Source of the DNA: UBA10002 sp964373775
GTDB taxonomy: Bacteria; Patescibacteriota; Minisyncoccia; Phycocordibacterales; UBA10002
Length of the DNA stretch: 20,169 bases
NCBI GenBank assembly: GCA_964373775.1
Contig: CAYJWA010000010.1
Location: 1 to 20,169 of the forward strand
Reading direction: 5' to 3'
Under the pieces are notes generated by a model, which was not told where the DNA came from, did not search any database, and was given only the letters and a program-made list of their open reading frames with translations. How positions within the stretch are numbered: position 1 is the first letter of the stretch; each line of letters opens with the position of its first letter. The position numbers were made by a program, and so were the translations under genes. Positions 1 to 7,837 of this stretch are shown one piece after another.

Positions 1-1771
1 GGATATTGCCGAGTTTCTGCCGGAGCAGATTTTTCAGTCCGGCGCATTGGAACTCCGGGATGTGATTGCGCCTGCGGCGCTAGAGGTGAGCCCAAAGTCC
101 CTGAACCTCTCCGGCAAGATTACGCGCACCTTTTTCGTGATTTCCTATCCGCGCTACCTCACCGAAGGGTGGTTTGCGCCCGTGATTAACCTGGACAAGG
201 TCTTTGACATCTCTATCTTCATCCATCCCGTGGACACCGCCAAAGTACTCCGCCAATTTCAGAAAAAAGTCGCAGAAGTGCAGAGCCAGATGCACGAGCG
301 GCAAGAGAAGGGCATGGTGCGTTCCCCGGAACTTGACACGGCATTTCAGGACTTGGAGAAACTGCGCGATGACTTGATGCAGGCAAATGAAAAACTCTTT
401 GATGTGGGGCTCTACCTCACGATTTACGCGGACTCAGAAGGAGAACTAGAGAAAGTGGAGACCGAGATTCGCGGCGTGCTTGAGGCAAAACTCGTTCTCA
501 TGAAGCCCGCGCTCTTTCAGCAGGAAGCAGGGTTCCGGAGCACTTCGCCATTGGGAAATGACGAGCTCATGGTTCACACCAAACTCAACTCCTCGCCTCT
601 CTCCAGCGTCTTTCCTTTCATCTCATTTGACCTCACTTCCAATAAGGGGATTCTCTACGGCATTAATCGGCACAATGCCTCGCTCATTCTCTTTGACCGC
701 TTCTCTCTGGAGAACTATAACTCAGTTGTCTTCGCCAAAAGTGGCGCGGGCAAGTCCTTTCTCATGAAGTTGGAGATTCTGCGCTCGCTCATGTTCGGCA
801 CGGATGTGATTGTGATTGACCCGGAGCGCGAGTATGAGCCGCTCGCCGAGGCAGCCGGAGGAAAGTATTTCAACCTCTCGCTCACGGGCGAGCACCATGT
901 GAACCCCTTTGACCTGCCGACTCCGCGCGAGGACGAATCCCCGGCAGATGTGCTCCGCTCCCACATCATCAATCTCGTGGGTCTCTTCCGCTTGATGTTC
1001 GGAGGACTCACGCCGGAGGAAGACGCGATTATTGACCGCGCCATTACCGAAGTGTACGCGCTCAAAGACATTACGCCGGACTCTAACTTTGCACAGATTG
1101 AACCGCCGCTTCTCTCTGACTTTGAACTCGTGCTCGCAGGTATGCAGGGCGCGGAAACCTTGGTGACGCGACTTTCCAAATACACCAAAGGAAGCTGGGC
1201 CGGCTTTATCAATCAGCCCTCCAATGTTGATATAAACGCCAACTTCATCGTGTTTTCGCTCCGCGACATGGAAGAGGAACTCAAGCCCATTGCGATGTAT
1301 ATTGTGACGCACTACATCTGGAACGCGATTCGCAAAGAACTGAAGAAACGGCTGATGGTGATTGACGAGGCGTGGTGGATGATGAAGAGCGAAGACACCG
1401 CCTCGTTTCTCCTCGGACTTGCGAAACGCGGGCGCAAATACTTTCTCGGACTTGCCACCATTACCCAGGATGTGGACGACTTTCTGAAATCCCCCTACGG
1501 GCTCCCGATTGTGACAAACTCCTCCATGCAGATGCTCATGAAGCAGTCCCCGACCGTCATTGACAAATTGCAGCAGATTTTTGGCCTCACAGACGAAGAA
1601 AAATACCTGCTCATAGAATCAGATGTGGGCGAGGGAATCTTCTTTGTGGGATTAAAGCATGTGGCGATTAAAGTGATTGCCTCATACACCGAGGAGCAGA
1701 TTATCACCTCTGACCCGTCGCAACTCTTGGCCATCAAAGCGGCAAAAGCGGAACATGCCGCCGCCCAATAA
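1..1771 (+). CDS. VirB4/TraC-type conjugation ATPase, 5'-truncated by window edge
   Basis: Cytoplasmic, membrane-associated ATPase that would power a type IV secretion or conjugative pilus machine. The reading frame is open back to the first bases (upstream codons read DIAEFLPEQIFQSG), so the gene begins outside the window; the TTG at 47 is probably internal. Seen: a VirB4-like N-terminal region with a coiled-coil-like charged segment (nt about 240-400), Walker A SGAGKS at nt 740-757, the VirB4-typical 'IDPEREYEPLAEAAGG' strand just after it, and Walker B 'LMVIDEAWW' at nt 1352-1378 (Asp-Glu at 1364-1369). The C-terminal part follows the TraC/VirB4 pattern ('LAKRGRKYFLGLATITQDV'). It is the first gene of a plus-strand run with pilin-like and secreted proteins, which fits a T4SS-like role. 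Family assignment is firm; whether the machine moves DNA, protein or pili is not visible. The stop is followed directly by a long inverted repeat. Confidence 0.93.
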   Translation, partial: DIAEFLPEQIFQSGALELRDVIAPAALEVSPKSLNLSGKITRTFFVISYPRYLTEGWFAPVINLDKVFDISIFIHPVDTAKVLRQFQKKVAEVQSQMHERQEKGMVRSPELDTAFQDLEKLRDDLMQANEKLFDVGLYLTIYADSEGELEKVETEIRGVLEAKLVLMKPALFQQEAGFRSTSPLGNDELMVHTKLNSSPLSSVFPFISFDLTSNKGILYGINRHNASLILFDRFSLENYNSVVFAKSGAGKSFLMKLEILRSLMFGTDVIVIDPEREYEPLAEAAGGKYFNLSLTGEHHVNPFDLPTPREDESPADVLRSHIINLVGLFRLMFGGLTPEEDAIIDRAITEVYALKDITPDSNFAQIEPPLLSDFELVLAGMQGAETLVTRLSKYTKGSWAGFINQPSNVDINANFIVFSLRDMEEELKPIAMYIVTHYIWNAIRKELKKRLMVIDEAWWMMKSEDTASFLLGLAKRGRKYFLGLATITQDVDDFLKSPYGLPIVTNSSMQMLMKQSPTVIDKLQQIFGLTDEEKYLLIESDVGEGIFFVGLKHVAIKVIASYTEEQIITSDPSQLLAIKAAKAEHAAAQ

Positions 1772-1881
1772 CAGATACCAATATACTAATGGGTACCAAT
1801 ATACCAATAGATACCAATCAAAAAAGAGCGAGGTATATTCGTATCTATTGGTAAGATTAGTATCATTCGTATATTGGTATG
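1768..1881. repeat. Long inverted repeat built of 'ataccaatata' words (family B)
   Basis: Imperfect hairpin filling the gap after the VirB4 gene. ATACCAATATAC at 1775-1786 is the exact reverse complement of 1869-1880, and the 13-mer at 1802-1814 is the exact reverse complement of 1841-1853, so the two arms pair in register along about 45 bp. The arms are themselves tandem variants of one word (accaatatac / accaatagatac). Similar words (atacgaat, actaatatacgaat) occur at 12905-13000 and 19980-20065 and inside yebC. It could act as a transcription attenuator; it has no terminal T run. Confidence 0.85.
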
Positions 1882-1957
1882 TTTACCTACTGCCGTGTCT
1901 TCCCAAACCCCGCAGCAAAAAAAACCTCATACCATCCCGACCATAACCGCGGTGCGT

Positions 1958-2791
1958 ATGGTCGCGGTTGCTTCGTTGTACGACCTATTACAAGTCGGAG
2001 TAAATGCGCTCCAGGGATTGAACGCAATTCTTCCCGGGCTCGGGGTCTTTCTGGTGTATGCATTCGGCATACCGCTCACCATCTTGGCGTGGCTCACTTT
2101 CTATGTCTGGTTCAAGCTGCACTGGGTAAGCTTTATGCAGCCGAAGCGGTTCGCGATTATGGGGCTTGCAGGCCTCGCTGACACCATTGTGAGCGCACTG
2201 CCGGCGTGGATTGCCGCGGTTGTGCTCCTTGTCCTAACCACCCGCGCCGAGGAATTGCTTGAGAAAATCCCGGGCGGGAGCAAAGTTGCCGGAGTCATAA
2301 ACGCAGCAGGAGGGAAACCGGGCGCGGCCCTAGGCGGAAAAGGAGTCGGCACGCCACCGCGCATTCCGCAGACACAGGGCGGCGCAAAGCCGCCGCCGCT
2401 TCCGCAGTCTGCCGGAGCGCCGCGGCGCATCTCGGATGTCCGTCCAAACGCGGGGGCAAACCGTAACGCGCCGACTTCGCGCCCATCTGCTACGCCGCCT
2501 CCGCTACCGAAACAACAAAGTCAGTATATTAAAGATTGGGAGGAAGCAACAAAACGATTCAATGATATGGAGACCAGACAACTTATTGAAAAAAGTTACA
2601 AAGGAGGGATGGAAAAATACAAGCAAGATGAAGCCAAACAAACAGCAGACTGGGAAAGAGCAGAAGCGGCGGGAAAAAAATTCCGAGAGTCAACCAAAAG
2701 ATACGACGCATTATTTAACCAACAGAACACTCCATCTCCAATGCCGACGCCCAAAACGCCGCCGCAACAAAACCGCCAGCCCCAGAAGTAA
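1958..2791 (+). CDS. Two-TM protein with Pro-rich and charged C-terminal tail (T4SS locus)
   Basis: No named family recognised. From the chosen ATG the protein has 277 residues. Two hydrophobic membrane segments follow one another (roughly 'ILPGLGVFLVYAFGIPLTIL' with its continuation, and 'AWIAAVVLLVLTTR'), separated by a short basic loop. A Gly/Pro-rich linker comes next with repeated PPPLP motifs, then a Lys/Glu-rich, probably helical tail. The frame is open further upstream to a TTG at 1874 that lies inside the inverted repeat and has a TATCAT box 7 nt before it. I prefer 1958 because the 28 extra residues look like neither a signal peptide nor a domain, but the start is uncertain. Its place directly after virB4 and before pilin-like genes suggests a membrane component of the same apparatus; this is inference from context only. 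Confidence 0.72.
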   Translation: MVAVASLYDLLQVGVNALQGLNAILPGLGVFLVYAFGIPLTILAWLTFYVWFKLHWVSFMQPKRFAIMGLAGLADTIVSALPAWIAAVVLLVLTTRAEELLEKIPGGSKVAGVINAAGGKPGAALGGKGVGTPPRIPQTQGGAKPPPLPQSAGAPRRISDVRPNAGANRNAPTSRPSATPPPLPKQQSQYIKDWEEATKRFNDMETRQLIEKSYKGGMEKYKQDEAKQTADWERAEAAGKKFRESTKRYDALFNQQNTPSPMPTPKTPPQQNRQPQK

Positions 2792-2915
2792 CCGTTTATT
2801 GTCCGAGGCATGACGCCCGAACGCGGGCAGAGGCACAATCATTCGCCGCGTAACGCGGGCGCGCACCGTCACGGCTCTCTGATGTCCACTCTCCAAATAT
2901 AGCGCCCCGTGCGCA

Positions 2916-2944
2916 TTGACGGAACCAAAGGAGTACGCTAGAAT
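2916..2944 (+). promoter_or_regulatory. Sigma70-like promoter of the Phd/RelE module (leaderless)
   Basis: TTGACG (2916-2921), a 17-nt spacer, then TAGAAT (2939-2944). The antitoxin ATG at 2953 begins 8 nt after the -10 box, so transcription would start at or within a base or two of the start codon. No ribosome binding site lies between box and ATG. Confidence 0.72.
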
Positions 2945-2952
2945 GTACACCT

Positions 2953-3258
2953 ATGAACACGGTATTGCCAATCTCAAAAGTTCGCAAGGATATTTTCAAC
3001 GTTACCGACGCGGCGCGCGACGGAGCGTATGTAACCATTACTGAACATGGGGAGGCAAAAGCCGTGCTTATGTCCGCGGAGGAATTTGACTTGTGGAGGG
3101 AAACGGTTAAAGTGATGCGGGAGTTTCCTAATGTCGCGCGAGACCTCGGTGCCGCGAAACAAGCGATAAAAAGCGGCGCCTATAGGGATTATCCAATCTT
3201 TGTCCCCCATGGCATACCTCGTCCGTCTCGCGGCGCGCGCGGAAAAGGAACTCGCTAA
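2953..3258 (+). CDS. Phd/YefM-family antitoxin
   Basis: Antitoxin half of a type II toxin-antitoxin pair; in this family the N-terminal domain dimerises and binds the operon's own promoter while the C-terminal tail wraps the toxin. Seen: the Phd/YefM pattern 'ISKVRKDIFNVTDAARDGAYVTITEHGEAKAVLMSAEEFD' (quoted in part: core 'VTITEHGEAKAVLMSAEEF', residues about 27-45). The 101-residue length is slightly above the usual 80-90. The last roughly 17 codons overlap the toxin gene in another reading frame, which gives an Arg/Gly-rich C-terminus. A good -35/-10 pair sits just upstream. The pair lies between genes of a T4SS-like locus, so it may stabilise a mobile or formerly mobile segment (inference). 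Confidence 0.87.
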   Translation: MNTVLPISKVRKDIFNVTDAARDGAYVTITEHGEAKAVLMSAEEFDLWRETVKVMREFPNVARDLGAAKQAIKSGAYRDYPIFVPHGIPRPSRGARGKGTR

Positions 3259-3463
3259 ACTGTCGCGCGAGATTCGTAAACGAGCAGAGGCATCTCTCGC
3301 AGCTCTTGGCGAGAATGCGCTCCTCGGCAAACCCCTCAAAGGCGCTCTTTCCGGCGCATACTCGGTATATGTATGGCCGTACCGAATCGTCTATGCTCCC
3401 TTCCGCAAAGAGAAAACGATTATCGTCTTACGCATACGGCACCGAAAAGACGCGTACCAGTGA
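3209..3463 (+). CDS. RelE/StbE-family toxin (mRNA interferase-like)
   Basis: Toxin partner of the upstream Phd antitoxin; RelE-family proteins cleave mRNA at the ribosome. The 84-residue product from ATG 3209 starts 'MAYLVRLAARAEKELAKL' and ends with the family signature 'YRIVYAPFRKEKTIIVLRIRHRKDAYQ' (core 'YRIVY ... VLRIRHRKDAY'), including the basic C-terminal residues typical of active members. A TTG at 3200 is in frame, but the ATG gives the canonical start. The gene overlaps the antitoxin by 50 nt, which implies translational coupling. It appears intact. Individual catalytic residues cannot be fixed without an alignment. Confidence 0.88.
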   Translation: MAYLVRLAARAEKELAKLSREIRKRAEASLAALGENALLGKPLKGALSGAYSVYVWPYRIVYAPFRKEKTIIVLRIRHRKDAYQ

Positions 3464-3494
3464 GTCCTGTGCACAGCACAAACGCCAACTGGTG

Positions 3495-3500
3495 TATAAT
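3495..3500 (+). promoter_or_regulatory. -10 box TATAAT, 6 nt before the start codon
   Basis: Perfect TATAAT ending 6 nt before the ATG at 3507. No convincing -35 hexamer lies at the expected distance. The spacing predicts a leaderless mRNA for the secreted-protein gene. Confidence 0.6.
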
Positions 3501-3506
3501 GTCTGC

Positions 3507-4514
3507 ATGAAACAGAAGCTGTTTTTTCTTCTCTTTTTCTTATCTGCCTTTCCGCTTGCATCTTCTGCCCAATTCGGGGTCGGTGGAGCGGACGCGCTCA
3601 CCCTCACCATCACTCCGGAACGCCCCGGCGCGCATACGCGCGTGGAAGCGTCTCTGGAAAGTTTTGTCGCTGACCTTACCCGTTCCTTCATCCGCTGGAG
3701 CGTGAACGGAAAAGTTATCAAGGAAGGCGACGGGGAAGTGAGCGCGGACTTTGAGACCGGCTCGTTCGGGGAGACCACGCGGCTCTCGGTCTCGGCGCTC
3801 ACCTTTGACGGACAAGTGCTCTCCAAAACCCTCACGCTCCGCCCGGCAGAAGTAACGCTTGTCTGGCAGGCAAACTCATACACCCCGCCATTTTACAAAG
3901 GCAAAGCCCTTTTCCCTTTGCAGGGAGTCGGAACCGTGATTGCAATTCCCGCATTCCCCGACGGAGAGGGGGGATTTATGAACCCCAAGGAATTGATTTA
4001 CACCTGGAGCGAGGGAGGAAATGTAACGAGCGACGGCTCGGGTTTCGGCAAAGACGCGTTTGCCGTGATTGGAAGAATACCGATTCGGCCGCTCGTGATT
4101 GGCGTTGATGTTGCGACCCGAGACAGCTCCCTCAATGGCCGCGGAGAAATCACCATTGAAGCGATTCAGCCCGTCCTGCGGTTCTACGAAGACCACCCGC
4201 TCTACGGGCTCCGGTTTGAACGCGCTCTCAACGGTTCGTTCGCTCTTTCGGGAAAGGAGATAAAGGTCAGCGCAGTGCCGTACTACTTTGAAGCAAGCCG
4301 GCGCAGCGCGCCCGCGATTTCGTATGATTGGTCGCTCAATGGCGCGGCGCTCGCGCGCGAACGCTCACCCGCTGTCACGCTCCGGCGCATTTCAGACGAA
4401 AGCGGACTCTCGCGGCTCTCGCTCCAAGCCCAGCACGGGGATAAACTGTTTCAGGGAAGCGAGACAGCGGTGACGATAGAAATGCGGGAGAAATTATTTG
4501 AGGCACCAAATTAA
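3507..4514 (+). CDS. Secreted beta-rich (Ig/PKD-like) protein of the T4SS-like locus
   Basis: 335-residue exported protein of unknown function. The ATG at 3507 starts a clear signal peptide (MKQK, then 'LFFLLFFLSAFPLASSA', probable cleavage before QFGVGG). No lipobox Cys is present, so it is secreted or stays wall-associated rather than being a lipoprotein. The mature part consists of alternating beta-type segments with Ig/PKD-like phrases ('SFIRWSVNGKVIKEGDGE', 'ISYDWSLNGAALARE', 'LIYTWSEGGNV'), suggesting three related modules with repeated 'W-S-x-N/G-G' turns. The motif 'YTPPFYKGKALFPLQG' lies in the linker. I believe similar proteins accompany pilus or secretion genes in Parcubacteria, but I cannot verify that here. 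The frame is open upstream into the toxin gene; that extension is spurious because it lacks the signal peptide. A perfect TATAAT precedes the start. Confidence 0.78.
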   Translation: MKQKLFFLLFFLSAFPLASSAQFGVGGADALTLTITPERPGAHTRVEASLESFVADLTRSFIRWSVNGKVIKEGDGEVSADFETGSFGETTRLSVSALTFDGQVLSKTLTLRPAEVTLVWQANSYTPPFYKGKALFPLQGVGTVIAIPAFPDGEGGFMNPKELIYTWSEGGNVTSDGSGFGKDAFAVIGRIPIRPLVIGVDVATRDSSLNGRGEITIEAIQPVLRFYEDHPLYGLRFERALNGSFALSGKEIKVSAVPYYFEASRRSAPAISYDWSLNGAALARERSPAVTLRRISDESGLSRLSLQAQHGDKLFQGSETAVTIEMREKLFEAPN

Positions 4515-4549
4515 CAGGTGCCGGTTTGACCTAGTTAACCATAATAAAA

Positions 4550-4660
4550 TTGCTCTAATTAACCTAATTATTCTAATTGACCTAATGAATGTCCAATGCA
4601 CCAATGTCCAAATTGGGAATTATTCAACTGGGGTTTTCTTAGAATAATTAGAATAATTTG
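4550..4660. repeat. Inverted repeat built of 'aattattctaatt' words (family A, copy 1)
   Basis: AATTATTCTAATT at 4566-4578 is the exact reverse complement of 4646-4658, so the AT-rich gap before the pilin gene can fold as a long hairpin. A 33-bp stretch at 4557-4589 is identical to 9812-9844 in the rpmH-rnpA gap, 5.2 kb away. The loop holds word variants (aatgtccaatgcaccaatgtcc). Confidence 0.85.
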
Positions 4661-4668
4661 CAGCGGTT

Positions 4669-5928
4669 ATGTCTCACACCAAACAACTCTCTCTCGTCCT
4701 CCTCACGGCGGTACTCCTGTGGTTCGCGCCCCCTCTGCTTGTCTTTGCGCAGGACTATATTCCCCTTGCGCCGATTGAGGCGCCGGGAACGGCTGAAAAA
4801 TTTACGGGCTGCAGCGGAGAAGAGATAAGCGGCGTTTGGAACAAAAACACCGGGACATGGACCACGCCGCCGAGTTGCCTCCCCAAGTACCTCACCACGG
4901 TCTACAATATGGGCATTGCGCTCGCGGGTCTCTTTCTTGTCTTTGCGATTGTGCGCGGGGGATTCACGCTTATGTTCACGGATTCGGTTCTCGGCAAGCT
5001 GGAGGGAAAGAAGATAATTCTGCAGGCAATGGGCGGGGCCGTGATTGTCTTCGCCTCGTACCTCTTTCTGAACACGATTAACCCCCAGCTCGCGGGAGAC
5101 CTCAACCTCTCGCTTAAGTTCCCGCGGGTGGTGATAAAAAAGTTTGAGTCAAAGCTGAAACCCGTGGACAGGCAGGAGCTGTTACGGTTGGCTCTCAGCA
5201 AAAAAGAAATGGGCGCTGTGGCAGACGCCCAACAATGGACACAGGAGGCCGAAGAGTGGGATAAAGAGGCGGACAAACTTCCAGACAGCGATCCGAATAA
5301 GAGTGTATTCCGTGAAAGAGCGCGAAATCTGCGCGCCGATGCGGCAACGGTGCTGGTCGTTAAGAAAGGAGATGTGTTCGGGGAGAATGCAAAAACCGCG
5401 GCGCAGAACGCTAACCCGAGACCGAACGGGGCGCCGGATGTGAACATAGAATACGCCCGAGAACAACTGAGCAAGATGGACACAGAGTACCAGGGGGATG
5501 CGATTCGCCCCGGCATCCCGAAAATAATAGAACACGGAAACCTTGAACAAGGGCTTTCGCTGTATGGGAAGTGGAACACCGACTACAATGCGGCGGAACG
5601 GGCCATTGCCGAGAGCTATATCAACAAAAATTACACTGTGGCGGAACGGGTCATTGCCGCCAGCGATATCAACAACAATCTGGTGAATGGAGCGAATCTC
5701 GCCGCCGGGAAGATAGAGGGGCACGCGATACAGCTTTTGGAAAATCTGACACAATATAAAACAGATGCGCCATCCGACAAGAAACCACTGGTGCAAGCTG
5801 CCATAGACAACCTCAAGCGAAGCACCTGCAATACTTTGCAGTCTCTGAAAGACAGCTGTAAGGATAAAAACCTGAGTTGCCGTACCCGTACCAGCGCATC
5901 TGAATTATCGTGCACCCCGAGAGAGTAG
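4669..5928 (+). CDS. VirB2/TrbC-like pilin protein with long charged C-terminal extension
   Basis: Probable pilin or membrane subunit of the T4SS-like apparatus. Seen: a signal peptide or first TM (residues about 5-28, ending FAQ), then the Parcubacteria-style mature start 'DYIPLAPIEAPG', a Cys pair (CSGE... SCLPK), and two TM helices ('MGIALAGLFLVFAIVRGG', 'GGAVIVFASYLFLNTINPQL') separated by the basic turn 'SVLGKLEGKK'. This matches the two-helix VirB2/TrbC topology. An unusual hydrophilic extension of about 265 residues follows, rich in Lys, Glu and Asn. It contains a 16-residue tandem duplication (nt 5585-5680; units start YNAAERAIAES and YTVAERVIAAS). The C-terminus has a small Cys cluster (TCN, SCKD, LSC, LSC). 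Family VirB2 pilins lack such a tail, so this may be a fusion or a surface adhesin-like variant. No clean promoter is visible. Confidence 0.74.
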   Translation: MSHTKQLSLVLLTAVLLWFAPPLLVFAQDYIPLAPIEAPGTAEKFTGCSGEEISGVWNKNTGTWTTPPSCLPKYLTTVYNMGIALAGLFLVFAIVRGGFTLMFTDSVLGKLEGKKIILQAMGGAVIVFASYLFLNTINPQLAGDLNLSLKFPRVVIKKFESKLKPVDRQELLRLALSKKEMGAVADAQQWTQEAEEWDKEADKLPDSDPNKSVFRERARNLRADAATVLVVKKGDVFGENAKTAAQNANPRPNGAPDVNIEYAREQLSKMDTEYQGDAIRPGIPKIIEHGNLEQGLSLYGKWNTDYNAAERAIAESYINKNYTVAERVIAASDINNNLVNGANLAAGKIEGHAIQLLENLTQYKTDAPSDKKPLVQAAIDNLKRSTCNTLQSLKDSCKDKNLSCRTRTSASELSCTPRE

Positions 5929-6003
5929 GAGCGGCGCTTGGGGTGTAGTATGGTCCGTTCTTTCCCGCAAAACCTCCGTCATCACCTCCGCAGATTCCTG
6001 TTT

Positions 6004-6031
6004 TTGACGAGACGCCCTTTTATGATAAAAT
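6004..6031 (+). promoter_or_regulatory. Promoter of the DUF433/DUF5615 module (leaderless)
   Basis: TTGACG (6004-6009), a 16-nt spacer and TAAAAT (6026-6031). The ATG at 6038 starts 6 nt after the -10 box. The arrangement nearly repeats that of the Phd/RelE promoter at 2916. Confidence 0.7.
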
Positions 6032-6037
6032 AACTCT

Positions 6038-6283
6038 ATGAAATACATCGCCCGATACATAGCCGTGGACCCGCGGATATGCCGTGGGAAGCCCCACTTT
6101 CAAGGCACGCGCATACTTGTTCACGCCATTCTTGAACTGCTTGAGGCGCGGGTGCCCGCAGAGGAGATTACAGGAAAAATGTACTATCCGACGCTCACCC
6201 AAAAACATATTGAAGCGGCTTTGCATCATGCAAGCGAGCTGCTAAAAAGCCGCGCTTATGTCCCTCAGGGTACTTTGCGATGA
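6038..6283 (+). CDS. DUF433-family antitoxin
   Basis: Small (81 aa) HTH-containing protein of the DUF433 family, the usual antitoxin partner of DUF5615 PIN-like toxins. Seen: the diagnostic opening 'YIAVDPRICRGKPHFQGTRI' (family pattern I...P.I..GKP...GTRI) and a following helical HTH-like part ('LELLEARVPAEEITGKMYYPTLTQKHIEAAL') with the 'YP.LT...I.AAL' ending. The stop overlaps the toxin start by 26 nt. A consensus promoter lies directly in front. The antitoxin is intact although its toxin carries a frameshift. Confidence 0.9.
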   Translation: MKYIARYIAVDPRICRGKPHFQGTRILVHAILELLEARVPAEEITGKMYYPTLTQKHIEAALHHASELLKSRAYVPQGTLR

Positions 6284-6616
6284 AAACCTGCCTTGCGCCG
6301 TTGCGGACTGGTTCACGGAGCAGGGATGCGATACTGAATGGGTTACCCCTGGAATGACCGATTCCGCCATAGAGGTTCGCGCAAGGAAAGAGAAAAGAAT
6401 TTGGTGTCGTTTGATTCCGACTTCGCCAATATATTGAATTACCCGCCGCAGGAGTTCTTCGGCATTATCCGTCTTACTGTGCGCCCTCTGACTATACCAT
6501 TAGTTTTACATGCGCTCGCGTTAGTAGTTCAACAGTTCAAAACGCAGAAAAACTTCCGGGGGAAGCTGATTATTGCCGAACCATCCGGCTTGCGCGTCTG
6601 GGAAAAAGAAAATTAA
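6258..6616 (+). pseudogene. DUF5615 PIN-like toxin, interrupted by a one-base frameshift
   Basis: Starts with ATG 6258 and reads MSLRVLCDENLPCAVADWF, the DUF5615 N-terminus with its conserved DENLP acid pair. The frame is lost at about 6398-6402 (run AATTT) and stops soon after. Continuing in the +2 frame gives LVSFDSDFANILNYPPQEF and a normal C-terminus ending at 6616. One extra T in the TTT run would restore 'KRILVSFDSDFA', which is exactly the family pattern including the second acidic motif. So the gene is either a recent pseudogene or affected by a homopolymer sequencing error. If intact, the product would have 119 residues and act as a PIN-like RNase toxin. Confidence 0.85.
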
Positions 6617-6629
6617 AATTCCCCATTCT

Positions 6630-7835
6630 ATGTCGCGAAAAACAGCCATCATTATAGTTAGCGTCGCGATTGTGCTTATCATCGGAGCGCTGGTGTTTTT
6701 CTATTTCTTTTACGGGCGGGGAGGAAAGGGCGAACCAGAAGTGCCGGGCGAGTTTCCAACAACCGAAGACACTGGATTCCCGCCGGAAGAAACAAAACCA
6801 ACCGTGCTTCCGGAGGAAGCAGTGAAAGAGGGTCCCGTGCTCCGCCAACTGACCACAACTCCGGTCTCGGGAGCCGTAATCGGGGAGAGCGGAACGCGAG
6901 TGGCGGTCCGCTACCTTGACCGCGCCACAGGAAATATCTTTGAGGTCTCGCCGGATGGCGGAGAGGCGCGGCGCATCACAAACACCACTATCCCGAAGAT
7001 CTACGAGGCGCTCTTTGCAAAGAGCGGGAACGTTGTCATCGCGCGGTATCTGAAAGAAGACGGAGAGACCATTGAGACCTTCTCCGGAACCGTAAAGGCG
7101 AAGAGTGGGAGCACAGAAGGGGACCTCGCGGGAACATTCCTTCCGGCGGGCATCAAGGGGCTCGCGCTTTCTCCGGACAGCCGGCGCATCTTCTACCTGC
7201 GGGAAGAGGGCGGCAGAGCTGTTGGAGTTATTGCAACGGCCGCCGGGGGAGAGAAGACAGAGGTGTTTCGCTCCCCGCTGCGGGAATGGGCTGTCGCGTG
7301 GCCAAAAGAAGATACTATTGTCCTCACCGCAAAACCCTCGGCTCTCGCGGAAGGCACCGTCCAGTTCTTGAATCCGGAGACAGGGCGGGTAACCCCTGCG
7401 CTCTCGCGCCTGCGCGGGCTCACTGCGCTCGCGGATGCTTCTGCGGCGCGGATTCTCTATTCAGTGAGCGGGGAGACCGATTTCACCCTCTCGCTCTTAG
7501 AGCGCGAAACCCGCGCTGATATACCTCTCCCGCTTCGCACCCTCCCGGAAAAGTGCGTCTTCGGAGCAAAAGGAGCAACGCTCCTCTGCGCCGTACCTAA
7601 AACCCTTCCGCCCGCAAGCTATCCTGACGCATGGTACCAAGGCGTCATCGCACTGGAAGACGAGGTGTGGTCAATTGAAACAGAAAACGGGATTCCTCGC
7701 CTCATGATGGATGTGAGCGCGGAAGCAAAGGGAGCCATTGACGCGGTCTCCCCAATTCTCTCCACGGACGAGAAGTACCTTATCTTTACAAACAAACGAG
7801 ACGGAACATTGTGGAGTTTGAAGCTAAGGAACTGA
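6630..7835 (+). CDS. Membrane-anchored TolB/WD40-like beta-propeller protein
   Basis: 401-residue protein with an uncleaved N-terminal TM anchor ('TAIIIVSVAIVLIIGALVFF'), then a Gly/Pro/Glu-rich linker (about 60 residues) and a beta-propeller-like region. Propeller evidence: repeated blade-like phrases such as 'IFEVSPDGGEARRIT', 'GLALSPDSRRIFYLREEGG', 'PILSTDEKYLIFTNKRDGTLWSL', the 'SPD.RRI.Y' pattern of PD40/TolB repeats. It is probably extracytoplasmic. The chosen ATG (6630) directly precedes the TM segment; an in-frame GTG/TTG-type extension to 6573 overlaps the toxin remnant and is unlikely. TTGCGC and TAAAAT (6614-6619) upstream could form a promoter. I infer that it belongs to the preceding T4SS-like locus as its last gene. 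The specific role is unknown. Confidence 0.76.
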   Translation: MSRKTAIIIVSVAIVLIIGALVFFYFFYGRGGKGEPEVPGEFPTTEDTGFPPEETKPTVLPEEAVKEGPVLRQLTTTPVSGAVIGESGTRVAVRYLDRATGNIFEVSPDGGEARRITNTTIPKIYEALFAKSGNVVIARYLKEDGETIETFSGTVKAKSGSTEGDLAGTFLPAGIKGLALSPDSRRIFYLREEGGRAVGVIATAAGGEKTEVFRSPLREWAVAWPKEDTIVLTAKPSALAEGTVQFLNPETGRVTPALSRLRGLTALADASAARILYSVSGETDFTLSLLERETRADIPLPLRTLPEKCVFGAKGATLLCAVPKTLPPASYPDAWYQGVIALEDEVWSIETENGIPRLMMDVSAEAKGAIDAVSPILSTDEKYLIFTNKRDGTLWSLKLRN

Positions 7836-7837
7836 AT

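Noticed and set aside
715..1312. Minus-strand ORFs opposite the VirB4 gene
   Set aside because: Shadow frames over conserved Walker regions; no recognisable domain.
2926..2932. AAAGGAG as Shine-Dalgarno of the Phd antitoxin
   Set aside because: It lies about 20 nt before the ATG and inside the -35/-10 spacer of a good promoter, so it would not be in the mRNA.
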